From: Paludibacteraceae bacterium
GTDB taxonomy: Bacteria > Bacteroidota > Bacteroidia > Bacteroidales > Paludibacteraceae
Direction: 5' to 3'
Length of the DNA stretch: 64,000 nt
Assembly (NCBI GenBank): GCA_905233375.1
Contig: CAJOEJ010000011.1
Coordinates: 1 to 64,000 of the forward strand
Of this stretch, positions 47,934 to 57,404 are shown piece by piece. Every line of letters begins with the position of its first letter. Position 1 is the stretch's first letter. The notes beneath the pieces were generated by a model that made no database searches, had not been told where the DNA came from, and saw only the letters and a list, made by a program, of their open reading frames with translations. The position numbers were made by a program, and so were the translations under genes.

Positions 47934-49427
47934 TTAATCGTCCGTCCACTTGTATATCATATATTCCCATTCACTTCTGTCTATGACTTGATATCCCTCG
48001 TCCACGAGCATCTGCTCCAAGGCACTGTGCTTGTCCGTATAGGCGGGCTTGGTCTTATACTGGGGCGTGAAGGAGCACACCACTACGGGATGCGATTCAC
48101 GTATAACCCGTTGATATTTTGCGGTATAGACCGAGTCAAATATATTCGACCAGAACTCATTATACACGCCAGCCCTGCATCCTGTCACCGCCCGGATCAG
48201 ATGCATCCGTTGTCCCAAGACCAGCACCGTTGTATCGCCGTTTATATCGCTTTTCACTTGTTGCAGCCACTCGTTCTCCTTCTCCTGCATAGCGATGTGC
48301 TGATAAGGAGCGACCGAACAGACAATCGTCGCTTGGGTCAAGTCGCACTTCCCTACACTATTGGTGGCAAAACGCATCATAACGACCGTACTCACGACCG
48401 CCAGCACTATCCATAGGTATCTTCGTTCGGCGGGTTCGTAATACGATGCCGACACCGGTAACAGGCACAAGACCGCCGGAAAAAGTTTGAGCCACGCCGT
48501 ATCAGTGCCTAACGTCGCAACACCAAGGATCATCGTTCCTATAAGCAGTTGGGGACGAGCGACAGATGATTTGCCCAATGCAGTCACGATACACAATGCC
48601 GAAATGAAATACGTCAAGTCGATGTTATACCATTGTTGCGGTTTGGTCGTATAGAGGACCATATAAATCAACACTAATCCGACTATGAGGGGTTTTATGA
48701 CAGATATCAGACGATGATATAACGGCGATTTCTGACTGCCGATGGACGTTTTGCCGATCGCAAGGACGGCAACAGACATGAGCACATAGCCTGCAAGCAG
48801 ACCTCCTTTTTCCCATAGTTTGGTGACCATCGCTCCCAAGTCATGGCTGGTCATAGCGGTATCTGTAACTGCCGGAGTAACAAACAGATACGCCAACCCA
48901 TATACTATACCTGCAGTCAGAGAGGCGACAGGAATATTCCACAAACTGCGTTTTTTCCACAATGGAATGAGAACCAGCAACGCCAATATATTCGGAAACC
49001 GTGCCGCGACAGCCAACCCTAACACCACGGGCGACTGTGTCACCCATAACGCGGACAACAGGAGCACAGAGAGCGTTCCCGGACTGAACTCCTGAAAGGC
49101 ACCGTAGCCCATCAATATAAACGTCAATGCCAGCCAATGAAGGTGCTCGCGCTGCTGCGATTTATCCAGCAAACGGCAATAAGGCAGGAGGATAGCCGTC
49201 ACCACACACGCCCATCCGAACAAGCGCAAAGGTAACAGCGATGCGCCGAACAACCGCACGATCACTCCACCGGTCAGAATCGTTCCGCATGCCATCCATC
49301 CGCCCTGCATATGTTCGTATTTATACAACCAGTACAGCGGATCCTGAACGTTCCCGAAACCAGCAAACACGAACCATAATGTCCATGCGAAGACTACGCC
49401 GAGCAATATGTACTTACCGATTCGCAT
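47934..49427 (-). CDS. Polytopic membrane protein, probable glycosyltransferase
   Basis: About 10 predicted TM segments, no signature motif; glycan cluster context. Confidence 0.55.
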   Translation of the reverse strand: MRIGKYILLGVVFAWTLWFVFAGFGNVQDPLYWLYKYEHMQGGWMACGTILTGGVIVRLFGASLLPLRLFGWACVVTAILLPYCRLLDKSQQREHLHWLALTFILMGYGAFQEFSPGTLSVLLLSALWVTQSPVVLGLAVAARFPNILALLVLIPLWKKRSLWNIPVASLTAGIVYGLAYLFVTPAVTDTAMTSHDLGAMVTKLWEKGGLLAGYVLMSVAVLAIGKTSIGSQKSPLYHRLISVIKPLIVGLVLIYMVLYTTKPQQWYNIDLTYFISALCIVTALGKSSVARPQLLIGTMILGVATLGTDTAWLKLFPAVLCLLPVSASYYEPAERRYLWIVLAVVSTVVMMRFATNSVGKCDLTQATIVCSVAPYQHIAMQEKENEWLQQVKSDINGDTTVLVLGQRMHLIRAVTGCRAGVYNEFWSNIFDSVYTAKYQRVIRESHPVVVCSFTPQYKTKPAYTDKHSALEQMLVDEGYQVIDRSEWEYMIYKWTDD

Positions 49428-49504
49428 ATTTAATGCGCCTCTTTCCCCGTCAAGTGCGGCTTGTTGAATGGAATCTCTATCATACTATTTTCAATTATTC
49501 CGAT

Positions 49505-49840
49505 TTATAGAAAAAACACAATGACACCAAGGATGATGATGGTGATGGCAAGCGCTTTGCGGCGGTTGATCCGTTCGCGGAAGAAACACCAGGACAGACA
49601 CGGAACGAACAAGTACGATACGCTCTCAATGATACTCAATTCTTTGAGTTGCAGTCCTTTGCTCATACACCATATATTGGCGATCATCGCGCCGAACAGG
49701 AGCGTATATCCGCCTATCACCCACCCGTTCATATACTGTCTCCACCAAGGTTTGTACCCTTTTCGTGCTCCCTGTTTGAGTAACATCTGCGCGCAGGCGG
49801 AGAGGAACACCATGACCAATGCTATCCATGCGTATTTCAT
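49505..49840 (-). CDS. EamA/SMR-type 4-TM half transporter (ArnE/F-like), second of pair
   Basis: MKYAWIALVMVFLSACAQMLLKQGARKGYK...RINRRKALAITIIILGVIVFFL; start trimmed. Confidence 0.7.
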   Translation of the reverse strand: MKYAWIALVMVFLSACAQMLLKQGARKGYKPWWRQYMNGWVIGGYTLLFGAMIANIWCMSKGLQLKELSIIESVSYLFVPCLSWCFFRERINRRKALAITIIILGVIVFFL

Positions 49841-50175
49841 GAGCGTGCCAAAAGAGTTATACCGGCTATGATAAGCACCGAACCGATAATGTTCATAACT
49901 GTGATTGCTTCGCCAAAGAGCAGAGCCGCTATCAGCATGGTAAAAATCAGCGTTGTGCCTTTGAACATATAGGCAGTGCTGAGTTCGATCCGTCGCAGCA
50001 CCTGTTGCCATAAGAGCGCATAGACCCCGATGATGGCAACGGCTCCTCCGAACCACAACAGATACCGCCATGAGCCCATCGGACACATTGCCGCCTGTTT
50101 GGTACAGATACCCACGCAGGCGTAGAGCATGTTCACGCCTATCAACGCTAAGATATGTTTGCCTTCAACTTTCAC
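49837..50175 (-). CDS. EamA/SMR-type 4-TM half transporter, first of pair
   Basis: ALIGVNMLYACVGICTKQAA...FKGTTLIFTMLIAALLFGEAITVMNIIGSVLIIAGITLL. Confidence 0.7.
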   Translation of the reverse strand: MKVEGKHILALIGVNMLYACVGICTKQAAMCPMGSWRYLLWFGGAVAIIGVYALLWQQVLRRIELSTAYMFKGTTLIFTMLIAALLFGEAITVMNIIGSVLIIAGITLLARS

Positions 50176-50176
50176 C

Positions 50177-50836
50177 TTACTCCGCCATTCTCAGAAACCT
50201 TGCTGGGTTTCCAGCCCATATTTCGCCTTCCAGTATATCATGTTTGAGCACACTGCCCATCCCCAAAGTCGCATAGTCGCCTATCGTGAACCCTTCATGA
50301 ATCGTGGCATTGAGACCGATATGTACCCCTTTGCCTATCTTCAAGTAACTGCCCACAGCCGCCTGTGCCGCGATATGACAGAAATCCCCTACTTCATTAT
50401 TATGTCCCATCATCGAACCGGACATCATCAGACACCCTTTGCCCAGCTTGGTAGCAGGCGACATAGACACATTGGGCATGATGATACATCCCGGTCCCAA
50501 CTGCACGCTGGGCGCTACGTAAGCACTCGGATGAACGAATGTAGCCAACCGGTCATCGGGGATATTGAGCGACTCGAAGAGCGCAATACGTTCACGGTTT
50601 CCGTCTATTCGCAATATGGTATTCACAAACCAATATCCTTCATCCAAGAACCGTTTGCTGTCTGAAATACGTCCGACAACAGGAAACAGATCCAGCACGG
50701 TGCCTACAGGTTCGCGGTCATTGAGAAACCCCGTCACCTCCAGATCGGTCGCACCCATGCGGCGCGCATGTTCGATGGCTGCCGCGACGACCGTAGCGTT
50801 GCCTGTTCCGCCCAATATAACTACTCTTCTACTCAT
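50177..50836 (-). CDS. NeuD/PglD-like sugar O-acyltransferase
   Basis: VVILGGTGNATVVAAAIE; hexapeptide repeats FVHPSAYVAPSVQLGPGCIIMPNVSM. Confidence 0.85.
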   Translation of the reverse strand: MSRRVVILGGTGNATVVAAAIEHARRMGATDLEVTGFLNDREPVGTVLDLFPVVGRISDSKRFLDEGYWFVNTILRIDGNRERIALFESLNIPDDRLATFVHPSAYVAPSVQLGPGCIIMPNVSMSPATKLGKGCLMMSGSMMGHNNEVGDFCHIAAQAAVGSYLKIGKGVHIGLNATIHEGFTIGDYATLGMGSVLKHDILEGEIWAGNPARFLRMAE

Positions 50837-51756
50837 AGCACTTGTTCGATAATATAGTTAGGCCGTTGTTTGGTCTCGAGGAAGATACGGCCGATGTACT
50901 CTCCGAGAATGCCCAAGAAGGCAAAATTGAGTCCGAATAGGAACAAGATCAGAACCATCATACTCGTCCAGCCGGTCACTACATTGCCGACCAACTTGTA
51001 GATAATAAGGCACAAAGCGGCTATCATACTGCCGATACACAGCAGTCCGCCCAGATAAGTCACCATCCGGATGGGGAACATGGAGAACGAGAAGATGCGG
51101 GCAAACGTGAGTGCCAGCATTTTGGAGAGGTTGTATCCGCTCCTTCCGGCAAAGCGTGCATCGCGTTTGAGCGGTACAGCTACGTACTTGTGCCCGATGA
51201 AATACAGCAGACTGACCGCAGTAGCCGTCTTTTCCGGGAAACGGCGCAGTTCTTCAACCACGCTCTTTTTCATGACACGGAATATACCGAGGCGCGGCAT
51301 GGTGTGAATGTCGGTAATACGGTTGCTCACATGCTGGAAGAGCCGCGAAACGGCTATCTTCATGCGGCTGTCTTTGCGTTCCTCCCATTGGGCTATGGCC
51401 ATCGTTGCTTCACCGTCCGCCAAGAGAGCGTCAATAAGCGTCGGTATATCTTCGGGACGATCCTGCAGATCCGAGTCCATCAGCACAATCAGATCCTTGG
51501 TGGTCAGGGACAAACCCGCTGATATCGCATTCTGTTGACCGAAATTACGGCTCAGGCGTACGATACGCAGATGTTCCCGACGGGCACGCTCTTCGTTCAT
51601 GATCTCCCAGGAACGGTCACGGCTCCCGTCATCGACGAGAATGATCTCATAGTCCTCCGTGAGCGTCTCCACGACTGCTGTCAGGCGTCGCAGCAGTTCC
51701 GATATGACTTCCTGGTCGTTATAAATCGGCACGACGACCGATAAACTGTTTGCCAT
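50833..51756 (-). CDS. GT2 glycosyltransferase (DPM1/ArnC/GtrB-like)
   Basis: SVVVPIYNDQEVI; IILVDDGSRDRSWEIM; LSRNFGQQNAISAGL; LMDSDLQDRPEDIP; two C-terminal TMs; start trimmed. Confidence 0.92.
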   Translation of the reverse strand: MANSLSVVVPIYNDQEVISELLRRLTAVVETLTEDYEIILVDDGSRDRSWEIMNEERARREHLRIVRLSRNFGQQNAISAGLSLTTKDLIVLMDSDLQDRPEDIPTLIDALLADGEATMAIAQWEERKDSRMKIAVSRLFQHVSNRITDIHTMPRLGIFRVMKKSVVEELRRFPEKTATAVSLLYFIGHKYVAVPLKRDARFAGRSGYNLSKMLALTFARIFSFSMFPIRMVTYLGGLLCIGSMIAALCLIIYKLVGNVVTGWTSMMVLILFLFGLNFAFLGILGEYIGRIFLETKQRPNYIIEQVL

Positions 51757-51757
51757 T

Positions 51758-52888
51758 TTATAGTTGAAATTTGACATTTGACTGATAAATAAAATATCCG
51801 CTGCGGTCGGCACTGCATGCGAGAGGTTTGAGTTCGTCACTCGTCCGTTCTTTAGCCACAATCTGCGGGTAACGATCCGCATGGTCTATGTAATGCTGCA
51901 CATCGGGCGTGACAGCACTCAGGAAATACACCCCGCTGAACGCGTTAGGTCGGACATCCGGCACGATGACCTGCCCCAATGCCACCTCGATGACGCCTTG
52001 CACGAAATCATATCCGGTACTCAGCTGCACGAGGTGAGAACCGATAAAGTCGCCTCCCATGCGTCCGGCTATCTCCATGACGACGATACGTCCGTCCCGC
52101 GTCAGTTTGTATTCCGAGTGGCTGGCACCGGTGGTCAGTCCAAGGGTGTCCAGTGCCTGACGGGTGACGGCAAAGATACGTTCGCGCAGTTCCGGGGACA
52201 AGTCCGCCGGCTGGTGGTGTGCCAGTTCGACAAAATGCGGCGAACCCGTGGTCACTTTGTCCGTTATCTGAAGGGCGTAATGGATACCGCGGCATGAAAT
52301 CATCTCCACGCTGATTTCCCTGCCTTCTATGAACTCCTCGATCATCGCTTCGCCCGAGATGGACAGCTTTTCCGCTTCCTCTACAGCCGGTTCCAGTTCC
52401 TCCCAACGGGTTATTTTCTTTACCCCGAGGCTGCCTGAACGGTCAGACGGTTTGACGATCAGCGGCAAGGCAAAGGCGGGCGGCGAAAGGTGAGCGTTCA
52501 AAGTATTGTTCGCCATCACCTGGTAAGCCGGACAGTCGATACCTGCGGCTAACAGCGCCTCGCGCATAAGATGCTTGTCATGCGCTTTGCAGGCGGCGGT
52601 GTAACTATTGCCGGGCAAACCCATATGCTCCGCCACATAAGCTACCGTCGGAGCCGCTACATCGCTGCCGATGGTACAGATACCGTCGATCCCTTCGTCC
52701 TGGCACAGACGCAGGATTTGTTCCTTCTCCGTAATGGAGACCGGATAGAACGTGTCGCAGATGTCTTTGCACACGGCGCCTTGCGACCAGGCAAAGCAGA
52801 TGGTCTGCAGTCCCAGCGCTTTTGCTTTCTCTACAACCGGACGTTGCAGATAACTCGCTCCTATAATAGCTAACTTTTTCACTTTCAA
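51758..52888 (-). CDS. ATP-grasp domain protein (carboxylate-amine ligase type)
   Basis: PLIVKPSDRSGSLGVKKI; EEFIEGREISVEMIS; EIAGRMGGDFIGSHLV; TTG start. Confidence 0.85.
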   Translation of the reverse strand: MKVKKLAIIGASYLQRPVVEKAKALGLQTICFAWSQGAVCKDICDTFYPVSITEKEQILRLCQDEGIDGICTIGSDVAAPTVAYVAEHMGLPGNSYTAACKAHDKHLMREALLAAGIDCPAYQVMANNTLNAHLSPPAFALPLIVKPSDRSGSLGVKKITRWEELEPAVEEAEKLSISGEAMIEEFIEGREISVEMISCRGIHYALQITDKVTTGSPHFVELAHHQPADLSPELRERIFAVTRQALDTLGLTTGASHSEYKLTRDGRIVVMEIAGRMGGDFIGSHLVQLSTGYDFVQGVIEVALGQVIVPDVRPNAFSGVYFLSAVTPDVQHYIDHADRYPQIVAKERTSDELKPLACSADRSGYFIYQSNVKFQL

Positions 52889-52892
52889 CTTA

Positions 52893-54464
52893 TCACTTTT
52901 TCCCTTCTATTTCCAGTTTCACTACTGCATAGCGGTGATTATGGCATTTCCAGACGATCCGGGTCGGAACGCCGTAGTGTTTCTCTATCTGTTCGCACAC
53001 CCTGGGCAGTGCCGTCCGGGGTTGCTGATAGCCGTTATAGTCCGTGAAGATATACATGTTTTCCGACAGCAAGGCGCGATAACTATGCCCAAGCGGTTTG
53101 TTGAGCGGACTCCACGTGAGCCAGCCTAACGTATATTTGTAAAACGGGTACGGCCATATATGCCAGGGGTTCATGGACTCCACTGCCATATAGGTTCCGA
53201 TGGTAGTAATACGGGCGCCGTCGGGCACATGCTCCAGGAGCGGTTTCTGCCACATGTCCCAAATATATCGTGCATGAGCGGAGGTAATGCGCTCGTTGTG
53301 AATCTGATAGACATACCAGCCGCTCAGCACAATCATTGCAATGCCTATTCCCCAGCGCCGTTTGAGTCCCGTCGTATTGGGAAGCAGGGCAAAATAAGTT
53401 CCTAACAACGGCAGGAGCATGCAGAGGAACACACGGTTCTTGAGAAAACCGTCCAGACTCACATGAATAATGAGCAGCGTGATAAAAGCGGCATAGACGA
53501 GCAGGAAAACGAATTTCTCTTTGTTGCCCGTTGTCAGGATCATCAGCACAAGCAGCGCCGCCAATAGGGTCATCTCCACCGCATATTTCTTCAGACGCTG
53601 CAAGTTGCCTATCTGTTGCATGAACGGCACTTCGCCTACCGTGGCACTCAGTTGGCGGATGGCTTGCAGGTCTATCTGCTCGCCGTCCGGAATAAACCGT
53701 AACAGCAGGCGGTAGTCCACGGGATCGATGCCTTCTGGCAGACGTGAGGATGCTAGCCGGTACGCATTGGGGTTGTCGTTCAGTTGCGCGCGCAACTGGT
53801 TGTAGGCGCGGTAGTATTTCCATTCGGGTTCGCGGTCATAGACCTGCTGGTTGGCGATGCGGCAACCGACAACTGCCGTCAGCATGACCACCACGGCAAT
53901 GTACTTGCGCCAACGGAGACGGTAGGTAAAGACGATGATCGGCGCCATGAGCAGTCCCACTAACCCAGCGGCAAAGAAGCGTATCAGCGCGGCGATAATG
54001 ACCATCACCACCCCGCTCCATCGCGCTTTGGGACTCTCTCGTAGCAGTAACATACATCCTGCAAGACAGACCAGCCCGGCGGTGGTAGTGAACTGCAGAT
54101 CCACAATGATGCGCGCCCACAGCACATACAGCGCAATGAGCCATAGTATCTTCTCCCACCAAGCGCGGTTGGCGGTAGTCAGAATGCAGTAACTGACAAC
54201 ACTCATCGAGAGGATATGGAGCACCGCAAACGAAACGGTGTACCATTCGACGGCGGTGGTCAGCCCGTACAAGAGCGTCAGAAACCATCCGTAAATAACG
54301 TTGATATAGACGAGGTGAAAATCCGGTGTACCCGAATAGGAGCCGTTGGCAATCATTGCCATCATGACATCGTCATTCTCTTCGAACGACAACGGAAGCG
54401 CCAAAGCCATTACCGCAAAATACGCGATATTGAACGCTAATACTATGTATTTCAAATGCTTCAC
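52893..54464 (-). CDS. Polytopic membrane protein of the glycan cluster
   Basis: Many TM segments, 523 aa. Confidence 0.55.
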   Translation of the reverse strand: MKHLKYIVLAFNIAYFAVMALALPLSFEENDDVMMAMIANGSYSGTPDFHLVYINVIYGWFLTLLYGLTTAVEWYTVSFAVLHILSMSVVSYCILTTANRAWWEKILWLIALYVLWARIIVDLQFTTTAGLVCLAGCMLLLRESPKARWSGVVMVIIAALIRFFAAGLVGLLMAPIIVFTYRLRWRKYIAVVVMLTAVVGCRIANQQVYDREPEWKYYRAYNQLRAQLNDNPNAYRLASSRLPEGIDPVDYRLLLRFIPDGEQIDLQAIRQLSATVGEVPFMQQIGNLQRLKKYAVEMTLLAALLVLMILTTGNKEKFVFLLVYAAFITLLIIHVSLDGFLKNRVFLCMLLPLLGTYFALLPNTTGLKRRWGIGIAMIVLSGWYVYQIHNERITSAHARYIWDMWQKPLLEHVPDGARITTIGTYMAVESMNPWHIWPYPFYKYTLGWLTWSPLNKPLGHSYRALLSENMYIFTDYNGYQQPRTALPRVCEQIEKHYGVPTRIVWKCHNHRYAVVKLEIEGKK

Positions 54465-54473
54465 CTCTTACCT

Positions 54474-54539
54474 ACATTTCCGCGACTTTATCGAGACATT
54501 CACGAGAAATTTACGAGAAATTCACGAGACATTCCTTTG
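54474..54539. repeat. 11-bp-period array (6 units), copy D
   Basis: ACATTTCCGCG|ACTTTATCGAG|ACATTCACGAG|AAATTTACGAG|AAATTCACGAG|ACATTCCTTTG. Confidence 0.9.
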
Positions 54540-54590
54540 TACATTGTACCTTGTCCTTTGTACCTTGTCCTTTGTACCTTTGTACATTAC
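54533..54590. repeat. GTACAAAG-type repeat (reverse complement orientation)
   Basis: CCTTTGTACATTGTACCTTGTCCTTTGTACCTTGTCCTTTGTACCTTTGTACATTAC. Confidence 0.85.
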
Positions 54591-54591
54591 T

Positions 54592-55683
54592 TTACTCCCA
54601 ATGCCGGTCCTTGGCAAAGAGCCTCGAAGCGCCGTGCAGCAAGATGGTCCAGCGCATATGACGAGCATAGGAAGGGCTGTATTGTACGAAACGTCGGGCG
54701 TCACGCAGCCGTTCCCGCATCGTGTGCAACTTGCGTAAAAGGCGGTTGGAAGGAGCCGGTGACGGGGAAACCTGTGTATTGTCAAGCCTGCCGTGCAACA
54801 GGTCGTCCAGCAAACGTTCCGCCCGTTTCCCGCAGCGGGAAGAATAGAACGGCGCTTGAGGAACCGGCAGTCCCAGGTGCTCGACCAGGATATACATATA
54901 CAACTGCCACACATCCATGAGGTGCAGACTGTTAAGCATTCTGCCCAGACGCGGCAGTTCGATCTGTTGCGCCATGCGGTTAAGCAGCAACGTGAGGTCG
55001 CATAACTGACGCAGGTTCGCTCCTTTGGTCAGCATATGTTCCCACGAATGGAAGAAAACGAACAGCGCATTGAAGGTCGGTTCTGGAACACGCACCGTCA
55101 GGTCGTCCAGTACCAGTTCGCAGGTATGAGTCATTCCCTCCTGCTCCATCCGGTCGTAACGGCGCACATCCACCGGATGTTGCACACCCATGCTGACACG
55201 GTGTACCTCGATGGAGATACCGTCGGCAATGAGGTTATAGTGTTTGTAGTGGTCCAGCTCTTCATCGAACTTGAGCGCACCGGGAAACGTGTCGCGCATG
55301 ACGGCACACGCCGGATGGTACTGCTCCTTGCCGACAAACAGGTCAATGTCGCCCCACTGCCGCATCTCGGGACGCGGATAGAGGCTCGCCAATCCGGCTC
55401 CTTTCATCAGTACCGGCTGGATACCTGCTGCGGTCAATGCCGTCCAGGCACGCTCCAGAGTAAAGCGCAAACGCACATGTTCCTGCATCGTGTGCAGACA
55501 CATGTTCTTCATCTGCATGCGGGCGGCAGAAGGAATATTCTCTTGGGTTAACACGCTCGGGAACACCAACGGACCTACACCTTGTGCAGCACATAAGCGC
55601 ACCAGTTCATCCGTTTGCTCTACCGGCCATTCAAAGGGTCGTTCCCACAACGCCGCTTTGACTATGTTTAAGAAATTACGCAC
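54592..55683 (-). CDS. Nucleotidyltransferase-fold family protein (PF14907-like)
   Basis: VLMKGAGLASLYPRPEMRQWGDIDLFVGKEQYHPA; SIEVHRVSMGV. Confidence 0.8.
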   Translation of the reverse strand: MRNFLNIVKAALWERPFEWPVEQTDELVRLCAAQGVGPLVFPSVLTQENIPSAARMQMKNMCLHTMQEHVRLRFTLERAWTALTAAGIQPVLMKGAGLASLYPRPEMRQWGDIDLFVGKEQYHPACAVMRDTFPGALKFDEELDHYKHYNLIADGISIEVHRVSMGVQHPVDVRRYDRMEQEGMTHTCELVLDDLTVRVPEPTFNALFVFFHSWEHMLTKGANLRQLCDLTLLLNRMAQQIELPRLGRMLNSLHLMDVWQLYMYILVEHLGLPVPQAPFYSSRCGKRAERLLDDLLHGRLDNTQVSPSPAPSNRLLRKLHTMRERLRDARRFVQYSPSYARHMRWTILLHGASRLFAKDRHWE

Positions 55684-57175
55684 TATGAGTTTTACGGGTT
55701 AAAATAGATTTCATTGTCAGGAAGAAATACTTGATATCCGTACGTACCGGATGGGCCAGGTATTCCGTGAGATATTTGTCTTCGCTGGCGAACAGCTCGT
55801 CGTACGTATTGGGATGATCAATATAGAACGGCGGGATGAGACCGGGTTTGCACAGGGTCCGTTTGTCCTGCAGCCACTCGGGATAGGTCTCGAACATGGT
55901 CTTGCTCAACGGACGGACGCCCACTAACTTCACATCTCCCTTGAACCAGTTCAACAACATCGGCAGTTCATCCAACCAGTACTTGCGCATGAACCTGCCC
56001 CAGGTCGTGATACGCCAGTCGTCATTCGACTTGTCGGATATATCCATACCGCCGCGGGCATCGAACACATATTTCTGGATATACTCGGCATAGGGATGCA
56101 TGGTACGGAACTTGTAGAAATAGCGTATCTTCTTGTCCTTGCATATGCGGGGCAGTTTGATGAGCGGACCATACACTTTCATCTGCTCCTGGGGATAAGG
56201 CTGGGAGTTGCGGTGTGCGAAGACATACTCGATATTTCCCATCGGCACCACTTCGTCCACTACGAATCCGCAGTAATAGAGGCGTCCGAACACCTCCGTC
56301 TTGCTCAGCATACGTTTGCGTCCTTTGGTCACGTCGTAATAGAGACGGCTCGTCAGCGCCAGACGCGGGAGAACACGTTTACGGAAGAAATACAAACTGT
56401 ACACGATCCAGTTCAGCACAGGCGGATAGCGGTTGAGAATCTTGGTTTTGATATACTCCTGCGGGCGGTAACAGCACACATACCGTCCGTTATCCGGCAG
56501 TTTCTGGTTCACGATACAGAAACGGCGGTTGATTCCTTTCGCATCGTTCAGTAGGGTCAGATCCACCAGCGTTTCGTATTGGTAGTCCGGTATCTGCAGG
56601 AACGCAAAGCGATTTCGGTCGCATACCACTTTCGTCAGACGCGAATCCAGACGCGCTTTCTTGCGCAGCATGTAATAATCGGCTTCGGTCGTCACGGACA
56701 ACACCGACTGGTGAATGGACCGGATCGACTCCTTGCGACGTTTCTCGTCGGGAAGGGTCATCACGGAATCCTTACGCTGCTCGATGGTCATTGCCGGTAC
56801 GGTCATGTTCGTCGCGTACTTCCAGTAATGCTCCATCAAGATCACAAACGTGTCTAATGCTCCGACGATCAACAGCATCCACGTAGCCACGCGGGGCGAG
56901 AAAGCCCATGGCAGCCTGGGCAGCACGTACCAGCACAAGGCAATCTCGATTCCCGCAGTCAGAATCAGAGACAGCATGGACTGCCAGAACCAGCGGTCCT
57001 TGTACGAACGGTATAACTGAACCGCCAGACCTATCAGCAGCCACGCAATAGTCATGGCGGCAAACAGCATACAATAAGCTCCGATGGCACTTCTGTCCGT
57101 CACCCAACGCCACAACATGCACAGCAAGGCGGCTATCAACCACAAAAAAATATCACCGATTAATCGTCTTGACAT
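55676..57175 (-). CDS. Polyprenyl-phosphate sugar transferase (WbaP/WcaJ-type, initiating)
   Basis: YFYKFRTMHPYAEYIQKY...TTWGRFMRKYWLDELPMLLNWFKGDVKLVGVRPLS. Confidence 0.88.
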   Translation of the reverse strand: MSRRLIGDIFLWLIAALLCMLWRWVTDRSAIGAYCMLFAAMTIAWLLIGLAVQLYRSYKDRWFWQSMLSLILTAGIEIALCWYVLPRLPWAFSPRVATWMLLIVGALDTFVILMEHYWKYATNMTVPAMTIEQRKDSVMTLPDEKRRKESIRSIHQSVLSVTTEADYYMLRKKARLDSRLTKVVCDRNRFAFLQIPDYQYETLVDLTLLNDAKGINRRFCIVNQKLPDNGRYVCCYRPQEYIKTKILNRYPPVLNWIVYSLYFFRKRVLPRLALTSRLYYDVTKGRKRMLSKTEVFGRLYYCGFVVDEVVPMGNIEYVFAHRNSQPYPQEQMKVYGPLIKLPRICKDKKIRYFYKFRTMHPYAEYIQKYVFDARGGMDISDKSNDDWRITTWGRFMRKYWLDELPMLLNWFKGDVKLVGVRPLSKTMFETYPEWLQDKRTLCKPGLIPPFYIDHPNTYDELFASEDKYLTEYLAHPVRTDIKYFFLTMKSILTRKTHSA

Positions 57176-57228
57176 ATGCCTTCAACCTGATCTCTTAATA
57201 CACAATTTTATATAAAATTGATTTCGGA

Positions 57229-57264
57229 CGCAAAATTACTAAAAAAAAATGACATGACCAAATT
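57229..57264 (-). promoter_or_regulatory. Bacteroidetes-type promoter for the glycan cluster
   Basis: (-) ATTTGGTCATGTCATTTTTTTTTAGTAATTTTGCG. Confidence 0.75.
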
Positions 57265-57307
57265 TAATGCCGATTTTTCAGAATAATAACACATTTTTTA
57301 AAATTTA

Positions 57308-57345
57308 TTTGCACAATTCAAAAAAAAATCGTACCTTTGCACCGG
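57308..57345 (+). promoter_or_regulatory. Bacteroidetes-type promoter for rho
   Basis: TTTGCACAATTCAAAAAAAAATCGTACCTTTGCACCGG. Confidence 0.8.
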
Positions 57346-57404
57346 ATTTGAGAAAAGGCTCTCTTTTCTTATCCGTTTCCAAACGTAAATACTTGTTAAA
57401 TTTT

